Origin: Triglochin maritima
Taxonomy: Eukaryota > Streptophyta > Magnoliopsida > Alismatales > Juncaginaceae
Reading direction: 5' to 3'
Assembly (NCBI GenBank): GCA_963682175.1
Contig: OY821787.1
Location: 23,042,501-23,106,500, forward strand
Length of the DNA stretch: 64,000 nt
Part shown: positions 34,745 through 45,001 of the stretch, in pieces
Position numbering within the stretch: position 1 is the stretch's first letter
Layout of the letters: each line of letters starts with the position of its first letter
Notes under the pieces: model-generated
Told to the model about the DNA's origin: nothing
The model's database searches: none
Seen by the model: only the letters and a program-made list of their open reading frames with translations
Made by a program: the position numbers and the translations under genes

Positions 34745-37177
34745 ATGGGTGAGAATGTAGTGGACCCGCCTGTTGCACAACCTATAACTCTGAGGGATCG
34801 ATGCTATCCAGCGATGGCTGCTCAGCCATCGTGCATCGTTATGCCCACCATACCGGGTCGCGACTTCGAACTTAAGGCACAATACATGAGTATGTTGCCT
34901 AAGTTCACCTCTAGGGAAGACCCATATCTCTTGCTTAGAGAATTTGAGGAAATCTGCTCTCTTATGCAATACCAGCATATCCCTGAGGAGGCAGTGCGTC
35001 TGAAATTTGTGCCTCTAGCACTAAAGGACGACGCTAAGAAATGGCTATATAGTCTAGCCGAAAGATCTATTAGGAGTTGGGCTGAGTTTGTTCAAGTATT
35101 CCTGAAAAAATATTTCCGCAACCATAAGACTATGAGGATTAGGAATGAAATTGTTGCATTCGTTCAGTCTGAGAGCGAGCCGTTCTATTCCTATCTAGAA
35201 AGATTTAAAAGTGTTCTGACCCAATGCCCTCATCATGGAATTCCAAGATGGCAATTATGCCAAATTATTTATGAGGGATTGACACCCACATCTAGGGTTA
35301 TGGTAGAATCCGTAAGCCAAGGGAACTTCATGTTGAAAAATGAAAATGATGCCTGGACTTTTCTTGAGGCTTTAGCTGAAAACAGTATGCAATGGGACAA
35401 TGCTAGAACACCGCTTAACCCGAGTATTGGATCTAGAATAGCAAATCAACCCAAACCAGGTGTCTTAGCTGTTGATGGCAACATAGCGGCTGAAGCAAAA
35501 CTAGCTACCCTTATGCGCAGAATGGAAAGTTTAGAGTTACAAACCCAAACTCGAGTGAATCAAGCCTCGTCTAGCCCTTGCTCTAGATGTGGTCAGACTG
35601 GTCATGTAATGGAGGATTGTGCGGACTGGGAACAAGTTAATGCCATGTATAACCACGCTAGAAATGACCCGTACGCATCAACCTATAACTCGGGTTGGCG
35701 TAATAATTCCAATTTCTCATCAAGCCAACAAGGTCAACCTCCTAGACAACAACCAAACCCGTATAACCAAAATAATACATCATCTGGGTTTAGTAACAAT
35801 GGCGATCATGAGGTTAGGTTGACAAGCTTAGAAAATTTGATGAAAACCTTTATACAAACAACCAACCAGACCTTCCAAAGGCTAGAGACACAAGTCAGCC
35901 AACTAGCACAAATAGTAGGTGAAAGAGAAAAGGGTCGGTTTCCAAGTCAACCTGAGGTGAACCCTAGATCTAATAATTCATATCAATCCTATCAAGCACC
36001 TTCAGGAAATAACAACCCTAGACCTGTTCAAATGGTTAATGAGGAAGGACCGTTCCAACAAATAAATGTTGTAGTATCATTACGGTCCGGAAGACAGATT
36101 GATAATAATGTGGTAAATCCTAGAACGTCTAATCAATCTAGCCATCAAGCTACCACATATGACCTAACCATTGAACCCGACGTCCAATCTGAAATGCCCA
36201 ACCCACCTACTCAACCTGAACCCATAGCTCAACCTGAACCTGAGCGAGTCTATGTTCCTAAAGCCCCATTCCCCAATAGACTAAAAAAGAACACAAGTGC
36301 ACAAATGGAGAAAATCATGGAAGTATATAAGCAAGTTAAGGTGAACATTCCACTCTTAGACATGATTCAACAAATACCTGCTTATGCTAAATTCTTAATA
36401 GATCTGTGCACTAAAAAGAGAAAAACGAACGTACCAAAGAAGACATTCTTAACTGCAAACATAAGCTCTATCCTGTCAAACTCGTCTCCTATAAAATATA
36501 AGGATCCTAGATGTCCCACAATTTCATGTGCAATAGGAGACACTTTTATCAACAAAGCCCTTCTAGACCTTGGTGCTAGTGTTAACCTACTCCCGTACTC
36601 TGTCTATGAGCAAATGAACCTTGGTCCACTAAAACCCTCTAAGACAACCCTTCAATTTGCTGATTGCTCTATGAAGAAACCAAGAGGTATAGTAGAGGAT
36701 GTTTTGATCAAGGTTGGTGACTTCATTTACCCAGTGGATTTTGTCATACTAGATACCGCACCTGTTGTAAATCCTAAACAACAAATCCCTGTAATTCTAG
36801 GCAGACCCTTTTTAGCCACTTCTGAAGCATTGATAAACTGTCGAAATGGGCTCATGCAACTATCTTTTGGGAACTTAAAAGCTGAATTTAATATCTTTCA
36901 TATTGATAGTGAGCCAGAAATAATATGCAATCAAAGTGATGTTGTGATGAAATCGCGTATCTATAAGATTTCTGAATCATCACAAAATCAAAAAGGAAGT
37001 AAGAAAAAGGGGAGGAATTCATCTACACACCCACCATCACTCGAGCAAATAAGAGAACCAATTTATGTGAGGGGTGTGGAACCTGTGACTCAGGACTCTC
37101 ATTGCAACATGGGGAACAACTCAACTGGATACATGCACCAATATGGTGTCATTCAATCCAGTTCTGACTATGGTTGA
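34745..37177 (+). CDS. Intact gag-protease polyprotein of element A
   Basis: 810 codons from ATG 34745 (MGENVVDPPVAQ); the frame is open further upstream to about 34607 without another ATG, so a spliced or earlier start is possible. From the ATG: retrotrans_gag capsid region at about 88-180 (KFVPLALKDDAKKWLYSLAE, LCQIIYEGL), CCHC knuckle CSRCGQTGHVMEDC near 279, Asn/Gln-rich linker, basic proline-rich spacer (KAPFPNRLKKNTSAQMEK), then the Athila retropepsin-like domain from about 600 (LLDLGASVNLLPY, with DLG where other families have DSG/DTG) and ILGRPFLATSEALINCRNG. It ends soon after protease; RT is not fused. It forms particles and matures them in the cytoplasm. This is the only undamaged long frame in the window, though its element lacks the 3' half. 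Confidence 0.9.
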   Translation: MGENVVDPPVAQPITLRDRCYPAMAAQPSCIVMPTIPGRDFELKAQYMSMLPKFTSREDPYLLLREFEEICSLMQYQHIPEEAVRLKFVPLALKDDAKKWLYSLAERSIRSWAEFVQVFLKKYFRNHKTMRIRNEIVAFVQSESEPFYSYLERFKSVLTQCPHHGIPRWQLCQIIYEGLTPTSRVMVESVSQGNFMLKNENDAWTFLEALAENSMQWDNARTPLNPSIGSRIANQPKPGVLAVDGNIAAEAKLATLMRRMESLELQTQTRVNQASSSPCSRCGQTGHVMEDCADWEQVNAMYNHARNDPYASTYNSGWRNNSNFSSSQQGQPPRQQPNPYNQNNTSSGFSNNGDHEVRLTSLENLMKTFIQTTNQTFQRLETQVSQLAQIVGEREKGRFPSQPEVNPRSNNSYQSYQAPSGNNNPRPVQMVNEEGPFQQINVVVSLRSGRQIDNNVVNPRTSNQSSHQATTYDLTIEPDVQSEMPNPPTQPEPIAQPEPERVYVPKAPFPNRLKKNTSAQMEKIMEVYKQVKVNIPLLDMIQQIPAYAKFLIDLCTKKRKTNVPKKTFLTANISSILSNSSPIKYKDPRCPTISCAIGDTFINKALLDLGASVNLLPYSVYEQMNLGPLKPSKTTLQFADCSMKKPRGIVEDVLIKVGDFIYPVDFVILDTAPVVNPKQQIPVILGRPFLATSEALINCRNGLMQLSFGNLKAEFNIFHIDSEPEIICNQSDVVMKSRIYKISESSQNQKGSKKKGRNSSTHPPSLEQIREPIYVRGVEPVTQDSHCNMGNNSTGYMHQYGVIQSSSDYG

Positions 37178-37479
37178 CTTTGAGCAAATTTCATCCTTCC
37201 ACCGCAATTCACCAAGGTAATAAGTGCATTTGCTTTATATTTGCATACATTGAGGACAATGCATGATTTAGGTGTGGGGGGGTGTTTATGTCTATATTTA
37301 TCTATAGATATGTCTTTTATTTCTAAAAAAAACAATGTTTCATGACATAGCTTAAGATTGAACTGCCAAAACCCGTGTACAAATTGCATTGAGTTTTTGT
37401 TCCTTATTATATAGCTCTACTTGTAAAAATTATGACATAAATCTAAGTTCCAAAGAAATAACTCATTACCCTTTAAGAC
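37178..37479 (+). other. Remnant of A downstream of gag-protease
   Basis: Holds CATTGAGGACAATG (37248-37261) followed by a GGTGTGGGGGGG tract, shared with F, E, D and B. After about 220 bp of AT-rich sequence it runs into B's gag at AACCTACT (37480-37487). Confidence 0.75.
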
Positions 37480-39226
37480 AACCTACTATGATAAAGAGAT
37501 TTTGGTAGGTATGTCTTGGGTGGAGCCGGAGAAGGATGCGTTGGTGTATTACTCTCACCTTCGGCCTCTTTCTCACCATCATTCCCACAAAGGGGCTGCA
37601 TAGATGGATTTTCTGGCAAGGACACGTGGTTGTTGACCTGCTTCCCATTTCTCAGGGTCACAATGTCATTAACATGGTCCACAGGTTCTTCCACGTAGTT
37701 CACTTGCCCCCCCATGGTCTTGAACTTGCATTTTACATGTTCGAGTGCTGTTGAGCACGGGGGTTAGTCACAGGTTGGCTAGGCAGACTCCCTCTCTCTA
37801 TTTCATGTACAGACTGAGCCAACTGGCCCATCTGAAGCTCAAGAGATTTGATGGTCTGCTGATTCGCAGTGGGGACTTGACTCGTGGACGACATAAAGTT
37901 TTTGACAAAGTTCTCAATTTCATGAGTTAAGTTCTCAAGCGAATTAAACTGGGTCTCCAAGTTGTTTGAATTTGGGAAACCTGGTGGGTTGGTGTTCTGA
38001 CTTTGGGGTGGCTGATGAGACTGCGAATGCATGGGAGGGTAGTGTGGTCGGTTAGGTGGTCGAGAAAGGTTTGAAGGACCACCTGGGGCATTATTATGGT
38101 TCCATGAAAAATTAGGGTGGTTCCTCCATCCAGGGTTATATGATGATGAATATTGGTCATTCCTGGATCTATCATAGATGACATTTACATGTTCCATCTC
38201 AGGAGGAATGGATGCACACTCACCCCCTATATGACCTATCCTACCACATAAATGACATGGAACTGAACCAGATGCAGAGACATGAAATACATCGTGCTGG
38301 TTTTGGAGCTCAATCGAATCCAAACCGCGAATTAAGGCCGCCATGCTTGCCTCGGTTGCCGTAGTGGTATCGACGATGAATGCGGCACCCGATCTAGTCG
38401 AGTTTGCATTTGCGATCCTCGCTCCTATGCTAGATGATGCAGGTGGTTCCCTTACACTCTCCCATTGCATGGTTTTCTCAGCGAGGTCTTCTAGGAAAGC
38501 TTATGCCTCCCTTTCATCCTTTCCTAAGAATTCTCCTTGACACATGGACTCAAGGAGCATTCGGGACGGGATGTGAAGACCCTCGTAAACAATCTGACAT
38601 AGGCACCACAACTCGATGCCATGGTGAGGGCATGAGGATAGTAGCTCCTCGAACCTCTCTAAGTATGCATGGAATGATTCGGTCTCATGTTGATAGAATG
38701 AATTGATTTCGTTCCTCAATTTTTTTTGAGTCCGATGATTTGGAAAGCACTTCTTGAGGAATGCAGATTGAAATTCCTCCGAATTCCTAAAGGCATTCGC
38801 CTGGTTGCTATACAACCACTTCTTGGCATCATCCTTTAGTGCAAAGGGAAGAAGCCTAAGATGTATGGAGTTTGTGCCAAGTTGTTGCAGCTTGAACATA
38901 GCACAGACCTCCTCTAATTCCCTGAGAAAGATATAAGGGTCACCTTTCCCAGTGAAGTGAGGGAGCATGGAAATAAACTGAGGCTAAACCTCAAAGTGGT
39001 TCCCATTTGCCTCTGGCAATAAGATGCATGATGGTAGAGCGGTACGGCTCGGGAAGCATCGATCACGTAGAGGTATGGGAGCGACAACAGGAAGAACAAA
39101 TAGAATAGGTGGGTCCAGCAACTGCTCCTCCTCGCGGAAATTAGCAGCCATTGAACCCGGACTGTGTGCGACACGAGAGGAGGAAGGCATCGAGAAATCG
39201 ACTACTGAAGTCGGGTTGACAACGCG
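37480..39226 (-). pseudogene. gag pseudogene of B (5' part cut by E, 3' end cut at A junction)
   Basis: Minus strand from 39226. The N-terminus SSSRVAHSPGSMAANFREEEQLLD leads to the retrotrans_gag region (RLLPFALKDDAKKWLYSNQANAF...LCQIVYEGLHIPSR), an intact CCHC knuckle CHLCGRIGHIGGEC (about 38265-38225), the coiled segment, and ends at PKTYLPKSLYHSRL. Stops or shifts occur at about 38980, 38500, 37735 and in the KKLRNEI stretch. The start codon region is on the other side of the E/D block, at about 55100. The following protease is missing. Confidence 0.85.
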
Positions 39227-40766
39227 TGATTGACATCATTTCATGCTTATATTTGAATCTTATATCCATTATCTTTCTCCTAAACAATGCTCTGTGACGA
39301 GTTTTATGTGTAGTTTTCAGGAATAAATAGGTTTGAAGAGATGAAGCATAAAAGGACCCAAAAGCAGGGAAAAATGACTGAATTGTGACACCTGGGGACT
39401 AAGATGCAAGGGAGAAGGACCTGAACGTAACATCAAAGGACCAAAGAGCAAAACAGAAAACTCCACATCATCATGGGGAGTATTTTGGGAATTAGATTTG
39501 GGTCGGAGATCCAATAAACAAAGTAGATGTATCAAATACCAACAAAGACATCCAGAAAAGCCCAGAATAAAATCCAGCGTGATCCGGACCATATAGACCG
39601 CTAATTGGCGGTCTGTTTTGGCCCAAATCCTCTAAGATTTTGGTGGGTCGCGTATTAGTGTGTATCTAGTCCATTTCTGGTATTTGTTTAATCCCACATC
39701 GGGGGATTGTCCCGGATTGCCTTTTTCTATGGCTATAAATAGAACTCTTCACCTTCTATTGTAATCACCCATTGCATGGTGGCATTCTCTCTACTAAGGA
39801 GTGAGCCTTGAAGCAAAAACTCAAGGTGGATAAGAATGCTACCTTCAATGTGAGTCATTGTTAATAAAATAATTGTTCTAGTTTCTTTTAATCTTGTCTT
39901 TTAATTTGTGCATGCTTGTTTAGTCTTTCCTTTCCTTTTAAGTTTATTTAGTATTTCTTGCTTGCTTAGATTAATTTCATTTCAGTATTATGTTTCATTT
40001 TGTTATTGTAGTTAGTGTAATGAGTAGTGAGTAGATCCATCCCCATTTGGGGGTGGAGAAATATGTAATATGATCATTTAGTGTATTAAGTGTGTGTTAT
40101 CTTAATCCCTTGAGCTTTATATGATTTCCATAACCATCTAATGGGTTTTAACTCTTATCTTTGATATGCTAATGCTCTTGAATGAAGCTTAGCTTATGCT
40201 TTGATTAGTGGACCTATTTTATAGGGAATGATAAGGTTAGGATATGGATGGAATTAATATTGGAAACACAATTTGTAGTGTATGTACTCTTGTTGCCTTT
40301 ACCTTAGTTAATGTCTTGTATGTTTTAATGATGTTGTCTTATCTTAATTCATGTGGAGGCATAGTAGGGTCTAGTCTTTATACATGAGTTCATTTAGCTT
40401 CATTCCAATTATTGTCTTGTATGTTTTAATGATGTAGTCTTATCTTAATTCATGTGGAGGCAAAGTTTGATGTAGTTTTATGATTTCATGCACTACATGT
40501 TGTGAGGAGCTTAATTGTACACACACACACACACATCTTTCTATTAACATTATTTCTCTACCCCCTATGGGGTTTAGTTTTTATTGCTTATCATTCATTT
40601 CCTTTTGCATTGTAGTGTAGTTTAGTGTAATCAACATTTCTCTCCTTTCTTTACCACTCGCCTTCGAACAAACCAAAAGTTGACACACCTCCCTGCGGAT
40701 CGACCCGTATTTGCCACCGCTTTAATGCGGCTGTGCACTTGCAGTTTAATATAAAGAAATCAATCA
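39227..40766 (+). repeat. 5' LTR of E
   Basis: 1540 bp, TGATTGACATCATTTC to AAATCAATCA. U3 palindrome GACCGCTAATTGGCGGTC (39596-39613), TATAAATAG (39734-39742), an AC microsatellite near 40518-40533. Very similar to 45002-46543 and to solo LTR G. Confidence 0.9.
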
Positions 40767-40772
40767 AGTTTT

Positions 40773-40790
40773 TGGCACCGTTGCCGGGGA
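40773..40790 (+). other. Primer-binding site of E (tRNA-Asp type)
   Basis: TGGCACCGTTGCCGGGGA, one mismatch from the plant tRNA-Asp complement. Confidence 0.88.
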
Positions 40791-40925
40791 GGTGCTCTGT
40801 CCAGACTTTGGTTTGGACGATTCAAGTGGTTTTTAATTTTTTGTTTCCAGTTTTTCTTAGTTTCAGGGATCCTAAAGCTCACAGGAAGGCCACTGGAGGA
40901 TTTGGAGCCCCTGAGCATCAACAAG

Positions 40926-40970
40926 GACCGCTAATGAGCGGTCTGAGACCGCCAATTGGCGGCTTGGTGA
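40926..40970 (+). promoter_or_regulatory. Leader hairpin pair and splice donor of E
   Basis: GACCGCTAATGAGCGGTC (40926-40943) and GACCGCCAATTGGCGGCT (from 40947), then TTG|GTGAGC with GT at 40967-40968. The first hairpin keeps its stem although its centre differs from the other copies. Confidence 0.65.
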
Positions 40971-41903
40971 GCGTGTCTTGCTCTCAATTTTGTTTTGGTA
41001 GTTGGTTCTTTCATTTTCGTCATCTGGGAGCACTATTTTGCATTCTGTGACCTCTAGTTTGCTCTCAGATCATTAAACCAATCCCCATTAATCAACTTGG
41101 CCTTAAAATCAAAAGCAAAAGATTAGACATTCTTATTTGTTTAGGTCACGCATCATGAACTTGACTTAGGTATATAGTCGTCTTTTCTTTTAGCTTTATT
41201 TTCAGTTGTTGAGAGCTGGCGTGAGGTACGTATTTCCTACACTCATTCATGCAGCTTGTATGCCGATGCATTAGTTAGTAGGAATTCCATCAGGAGAAGA
41301 GTGAGTTGAGCGTTTGATCGGAGCGTTGATTGCTAGATTTAGGATCAAACCGCTACTAAGGAGGGTCTGTCCCGTAAAAGATAAGGTGGGGGATTTCATC
41401 ACCCTTTCCTTCGCCCCCAAAATCACTCTTAATCAAGTCTTAACTAAAAGCAAGTAGACATTGGCCCTAGGATTTCAGACGCACTAGGAGAGTAATCTAG
41501 TTGAGACCGTCATGGCCTGATCGGCGTTGCCTACCTTGTCGATAGTAGGAGGTACTGGATCTCCGGATCTAGTATCACTTGCTGGGAATTGTGGTCTTCG
41601 TTGTAGGGAGGTGAGGCGTGTCGAGGCTAGTGACCTCGAAGTTAGGCGTCGTCTAGCCTAAGGACCCATTGCCTTACATTGTTTGAGTCGTGCTTGCTAG
41701 TTAGGCTTTCTACCTGATCCCATTACCTACGCTAGCTCTAGGATTCTTCCCTTCTCCTCTGAGTCATATTCTTCTCACCTTCTTATACGTTATAGTCTCC
41801 TCCCCTTTACACTCTTTGTTAGCGTTTTAGGGTCGAGTCGAGCACTTTTTGCGAGCTTAGCCTCGTGGTGGTGAGAGTGGTCGACTCATGAGTTTTTGTT
41901 GAG

Positions 41904-43410
41904 ATGGATGGTTACATGGGTGACCATCCATATCATTGTTGGGACCAAGACAATTCTCCCTAGTACTCCCGATGCATGCATCCTGGGGTACCTCAGACAA
42001 ACACCCCGTATGGTTGGGATAATCTTAATTGTGTGACTGAGCATTCTTCATATTGGGGTAATATGAGAGAGGCACCGACTGCTAGACCACCATCTAGTTA
42101 CGTCGGATCATATGTTGGTCATCAAACTGAGATATTACAAGAACCTTTGGCCTGTTTCATGCATGTGGTAGATGACATGAGTGCACTGGTGGCTCCAGTA
42201 GCCGTACCGTGCGACTGTTGTGGGTTGAGTGGTCATGTTATCGGGGAATGTCCTTATGTTCCCCCAGAGCCTGAGTATGAGCATACATTTTCCCAAAACG
42301 CTCAATATGACCATTAAGCATCCGCGTACAACCCGAGAGGGATTGATTCATAAGGAGACAATTCATATCCAAATTCTTATACTTCATTTTCACCCCAGTA
42401 TCGTCCTCCCGAATACCCTGAATTCTACCAACACCCCACTTCAAATCATTGGACTCATTCTCAACCCATCAACACCCAACCCCAAAATTTCCCAAGCTAT
42501 GACTTGGACCTCATAGTTGACCGTATACCTGATTCCTTGAAACCAACTTTCCTTACGTTCATGGAAACCACTCAACAGTCCATACTAAATATGGCACTGC
42601 AAGTGAGTCAAATGTCGCAGCAATTACGTGAACGCGAGGAGAGTAACTTTTCTTGTCAACATGAGGATTCATCTTTTGATATCGAACCACCACCACATCC
42701 ACAAATTCAAAGCACAATCTTTCAAAGAAAACTCCTAGTCAGTCTAAGGGACTTGGGGTTTCAATTCACGATCACTTGGTGGAGGAATTCCAACTGAGAA
42801 CAGCATGGACCAGTTCTATCATGAGTCGACACAGGATTGTGCCTTACCTTTTTGTCCCGTGGCCCTTGAGCCACATGATCTTATTGTTGTACCTCCTAAG
42901 GACTCACCTTTGGTGGAGCAAGAGCTCTCTAGTACCCTTAATCTCATACAACCCGATGAGAGTTTGCCTCTCACTATTGTTCCTGATCACCTTGGAAATG
43001 ATGGAACATCAAACAACTACATTGCTCATGAGGGTATTAGGAGTTCCTTGGAGGATACCTTGGATATGAGACCCACTTTTTGTTCGCCTGGTGTGTCGGA
43101 CATGCCTAACGAGGTTCTTGACCTCGTTCCGACGCACTAGCCTGTTGGTTGGAGAGTTTGGATTGACGATCATAACTTCAGTAGCACAACGGGAGAAACT
43201 CTTCTTCCGTTGCCCCTTATTTCCCAAACTCTTGAGAGGTTCAAGCTCTTTCAGTTTGATCCTTTGAATGAGACGCCTTTGCGTCCAATTCATGAACCTT
43301 TCATTTCATCTTGTGCTCTTTGTGAAGGGGGCCCACGCATGAGTATTCTGGCCCCGCGTGGTGTCATGTTCCCTTTCCAAGTGCATTGACCCACTCTTGA
43401 GGTTCCCATT
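41904..43410 (+). pseudogene. Reduced gag-like protein of E: zinc knuckle plus conserved tail
   Basis: The frame begins at ATG 41904 (MDGYMGDHPYHCWDQDNSP, then TAG at codon 20) and runs on as MHPGVPQTNTPYGWDNL. An intact CCHC knuckle CDCCGLSGHVIGEC is at 42210-42251. Next come a Tyr/Pro-rich linker, a short coiled stretch (METTQQSILNMALQVSQMS) and, after a frameshift near 42750-42800, an acidic part ending in a PVGWRVWIDDHNF motif that matches PIGWRVLFDEQLN in the tail of element D. The capsid domain and the protease are absent. Stops at about 42315, 42347, 43138 and 43388. I infer a protein that could bind element RNA but not build a particle, so E would depend on a helper. Confidence 0.65.
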
Positions 43411-45001
43411 TGATGTCTTTTGACAAATGAAGATGGGAACTTATGTTTGTACATAGTTATAAAAAAAGTACAATAAAAGACTCCTTCAGTGAGCATCGAT
43501 TGTTGTGGGCTCCAACCCTTGTGTATTTGGGCTTCATTTCTTTCACGTATTTGTATCCTTTCTTTAGCATCTCACAGGTTTTGAGGGAATTTGGGTTTGT
43601 GTCCATCAACATGACCTTGAACTTCCCTTTGCACTTCATGTTTGTGAGATCTCTCCTTTTTCATGCATAAATCCATGTAGTATCTTGCTCACATTCATTG
43701 ACGACAATGCATGAAGTAGGTGTGGGGGGTGTTTTACATGTGTACAAAGTTGAGTCTTTTTCCTTTGATTTTATTTTCTTTTGTGTGCATTATTAGGGTC
43801 ATGTTAGTGTGCTGCATTTAATATCGATATATCTGCTTGCCATGATCCTTGAGTGACTTGTCTTCTTTTGCTTGCCTAGTGCCTTAAAATTTGCACATTT
43901 CTTTCAAAATGTTCATGTGTTTGCGAAAGAAAATGTTTTGTGGGTTTTGTGTGTGTTTAGCATGTGCAAAACCGTTGAGAGGCAAAGTAAAAATAAAGCT
44001 CCCAAAATTGTCTTGAACTTGATGCGTTAGGATATCTAGTACAATGGCTTTAGGATTTATCGAGTCATTAGGATGCACCCCAGTTTTCCCTTGGGGGTGA
44101 GTAATCATAGGGTTTCAGTGCTCAAACATTTAAAGAAGTCCACCATGAACCTAGTGAGTCAAAAATTCGTGTATGTTAACTTAAGGAAGTTTGTTGTAGC
44201 CAAGGACCCTTGAAATCTTGTTGCGAGACATTAAGTGTAGGGGTTTTGGTTCATGTGTAGATAGCAAATAAGTGAGTAGGTGTTATCTCTTCTCGTACGG
44301 CTCCTATCACTCGGGAAAGTAGGTCTAAGGGGACTTTGTGCCTGGTGCTTTCGAGTCATCTGACTTGGGATGTGTCGACCGAACTCTCGTTACACAAGTG
44401 GTAGGTATTGCCCTATGTGGAGATTTGGGGAAAGGTGTACGTGATAGTGTAAGTCCTCATGGGCAATGATGCACGAAACCAGACCCTGGGAGAATCAAAC
44501 ACCAACCAATAAACTTCTCCAAAGAAAAAGGAAAAAAATTGAATTGAGAAAAGAAACAAAAAGAAAAAAATGGTAATGCAAATAAGAACCTTAATGGACT
44601 TTGCACTTTGTATCACTTGAGGATGTTGAGGTTGTCCACGTCTTTCACTTAATTCCTTATTTAACTTGCACGAATGGTTCATTAGGCTAGGTGTGTAGGC
44701 TGATTACCTATATAGATTCGGCCCGTAGGATTACCGCGTCCCATGATCGACAAAATATGTCCAACGAGTGGAGTGTCTAGATCGAATAATGCATCTTGTT
44801 CAGATTTTGTGGGTATATCCGCTGAAAGCCCTCAGGAGACAATACTCCTCCTCCTTGGCCACAAGAAGGTTTAATGGCTTGTTGCACGTGCTAAGTGCAA
44901 CCGTGATTCCTACGAAAGTGAGTTAGGATTTCTTGTTTTTCGTATACTTTGCTCTTCCTTTGTTTTGCTCGGGACTAGAAAAAGTTAGGTGTGGGGGTAT
45001 T
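43411..45001 (+). other. 3' non-coding region and PPT of E
   Basis: CATTGACGACAATG (43697-43710, one change from the family motif) plus a GTGTGGGGGG tract, then sequence aligning with F, D and B. Ends with GGTGTGGGGGTATT next to the 3' LTR. Confidence 0.75.

Larger units (their letters stand above)
32104..37479 (+). mobile_element. Athila-like element A, 3'-truncated
   Basis: 5' LTR 32104-33282, PBS 33289-33306, leader, intact gag-protease frame, CATTGAGGACAATG motif at 37248-37261, then about 220 bp up to a junction with B's gag near 37479. There is no 3' LTR. It sits inside B in the opposite orientation; B's protease region is missing at the same point, so one deletion probably removed both A's 3' part and that segment. 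Its LTR belongs to the family of solo LTR H, distinct from the TGATTGACATC family. Confidence 0.85.
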
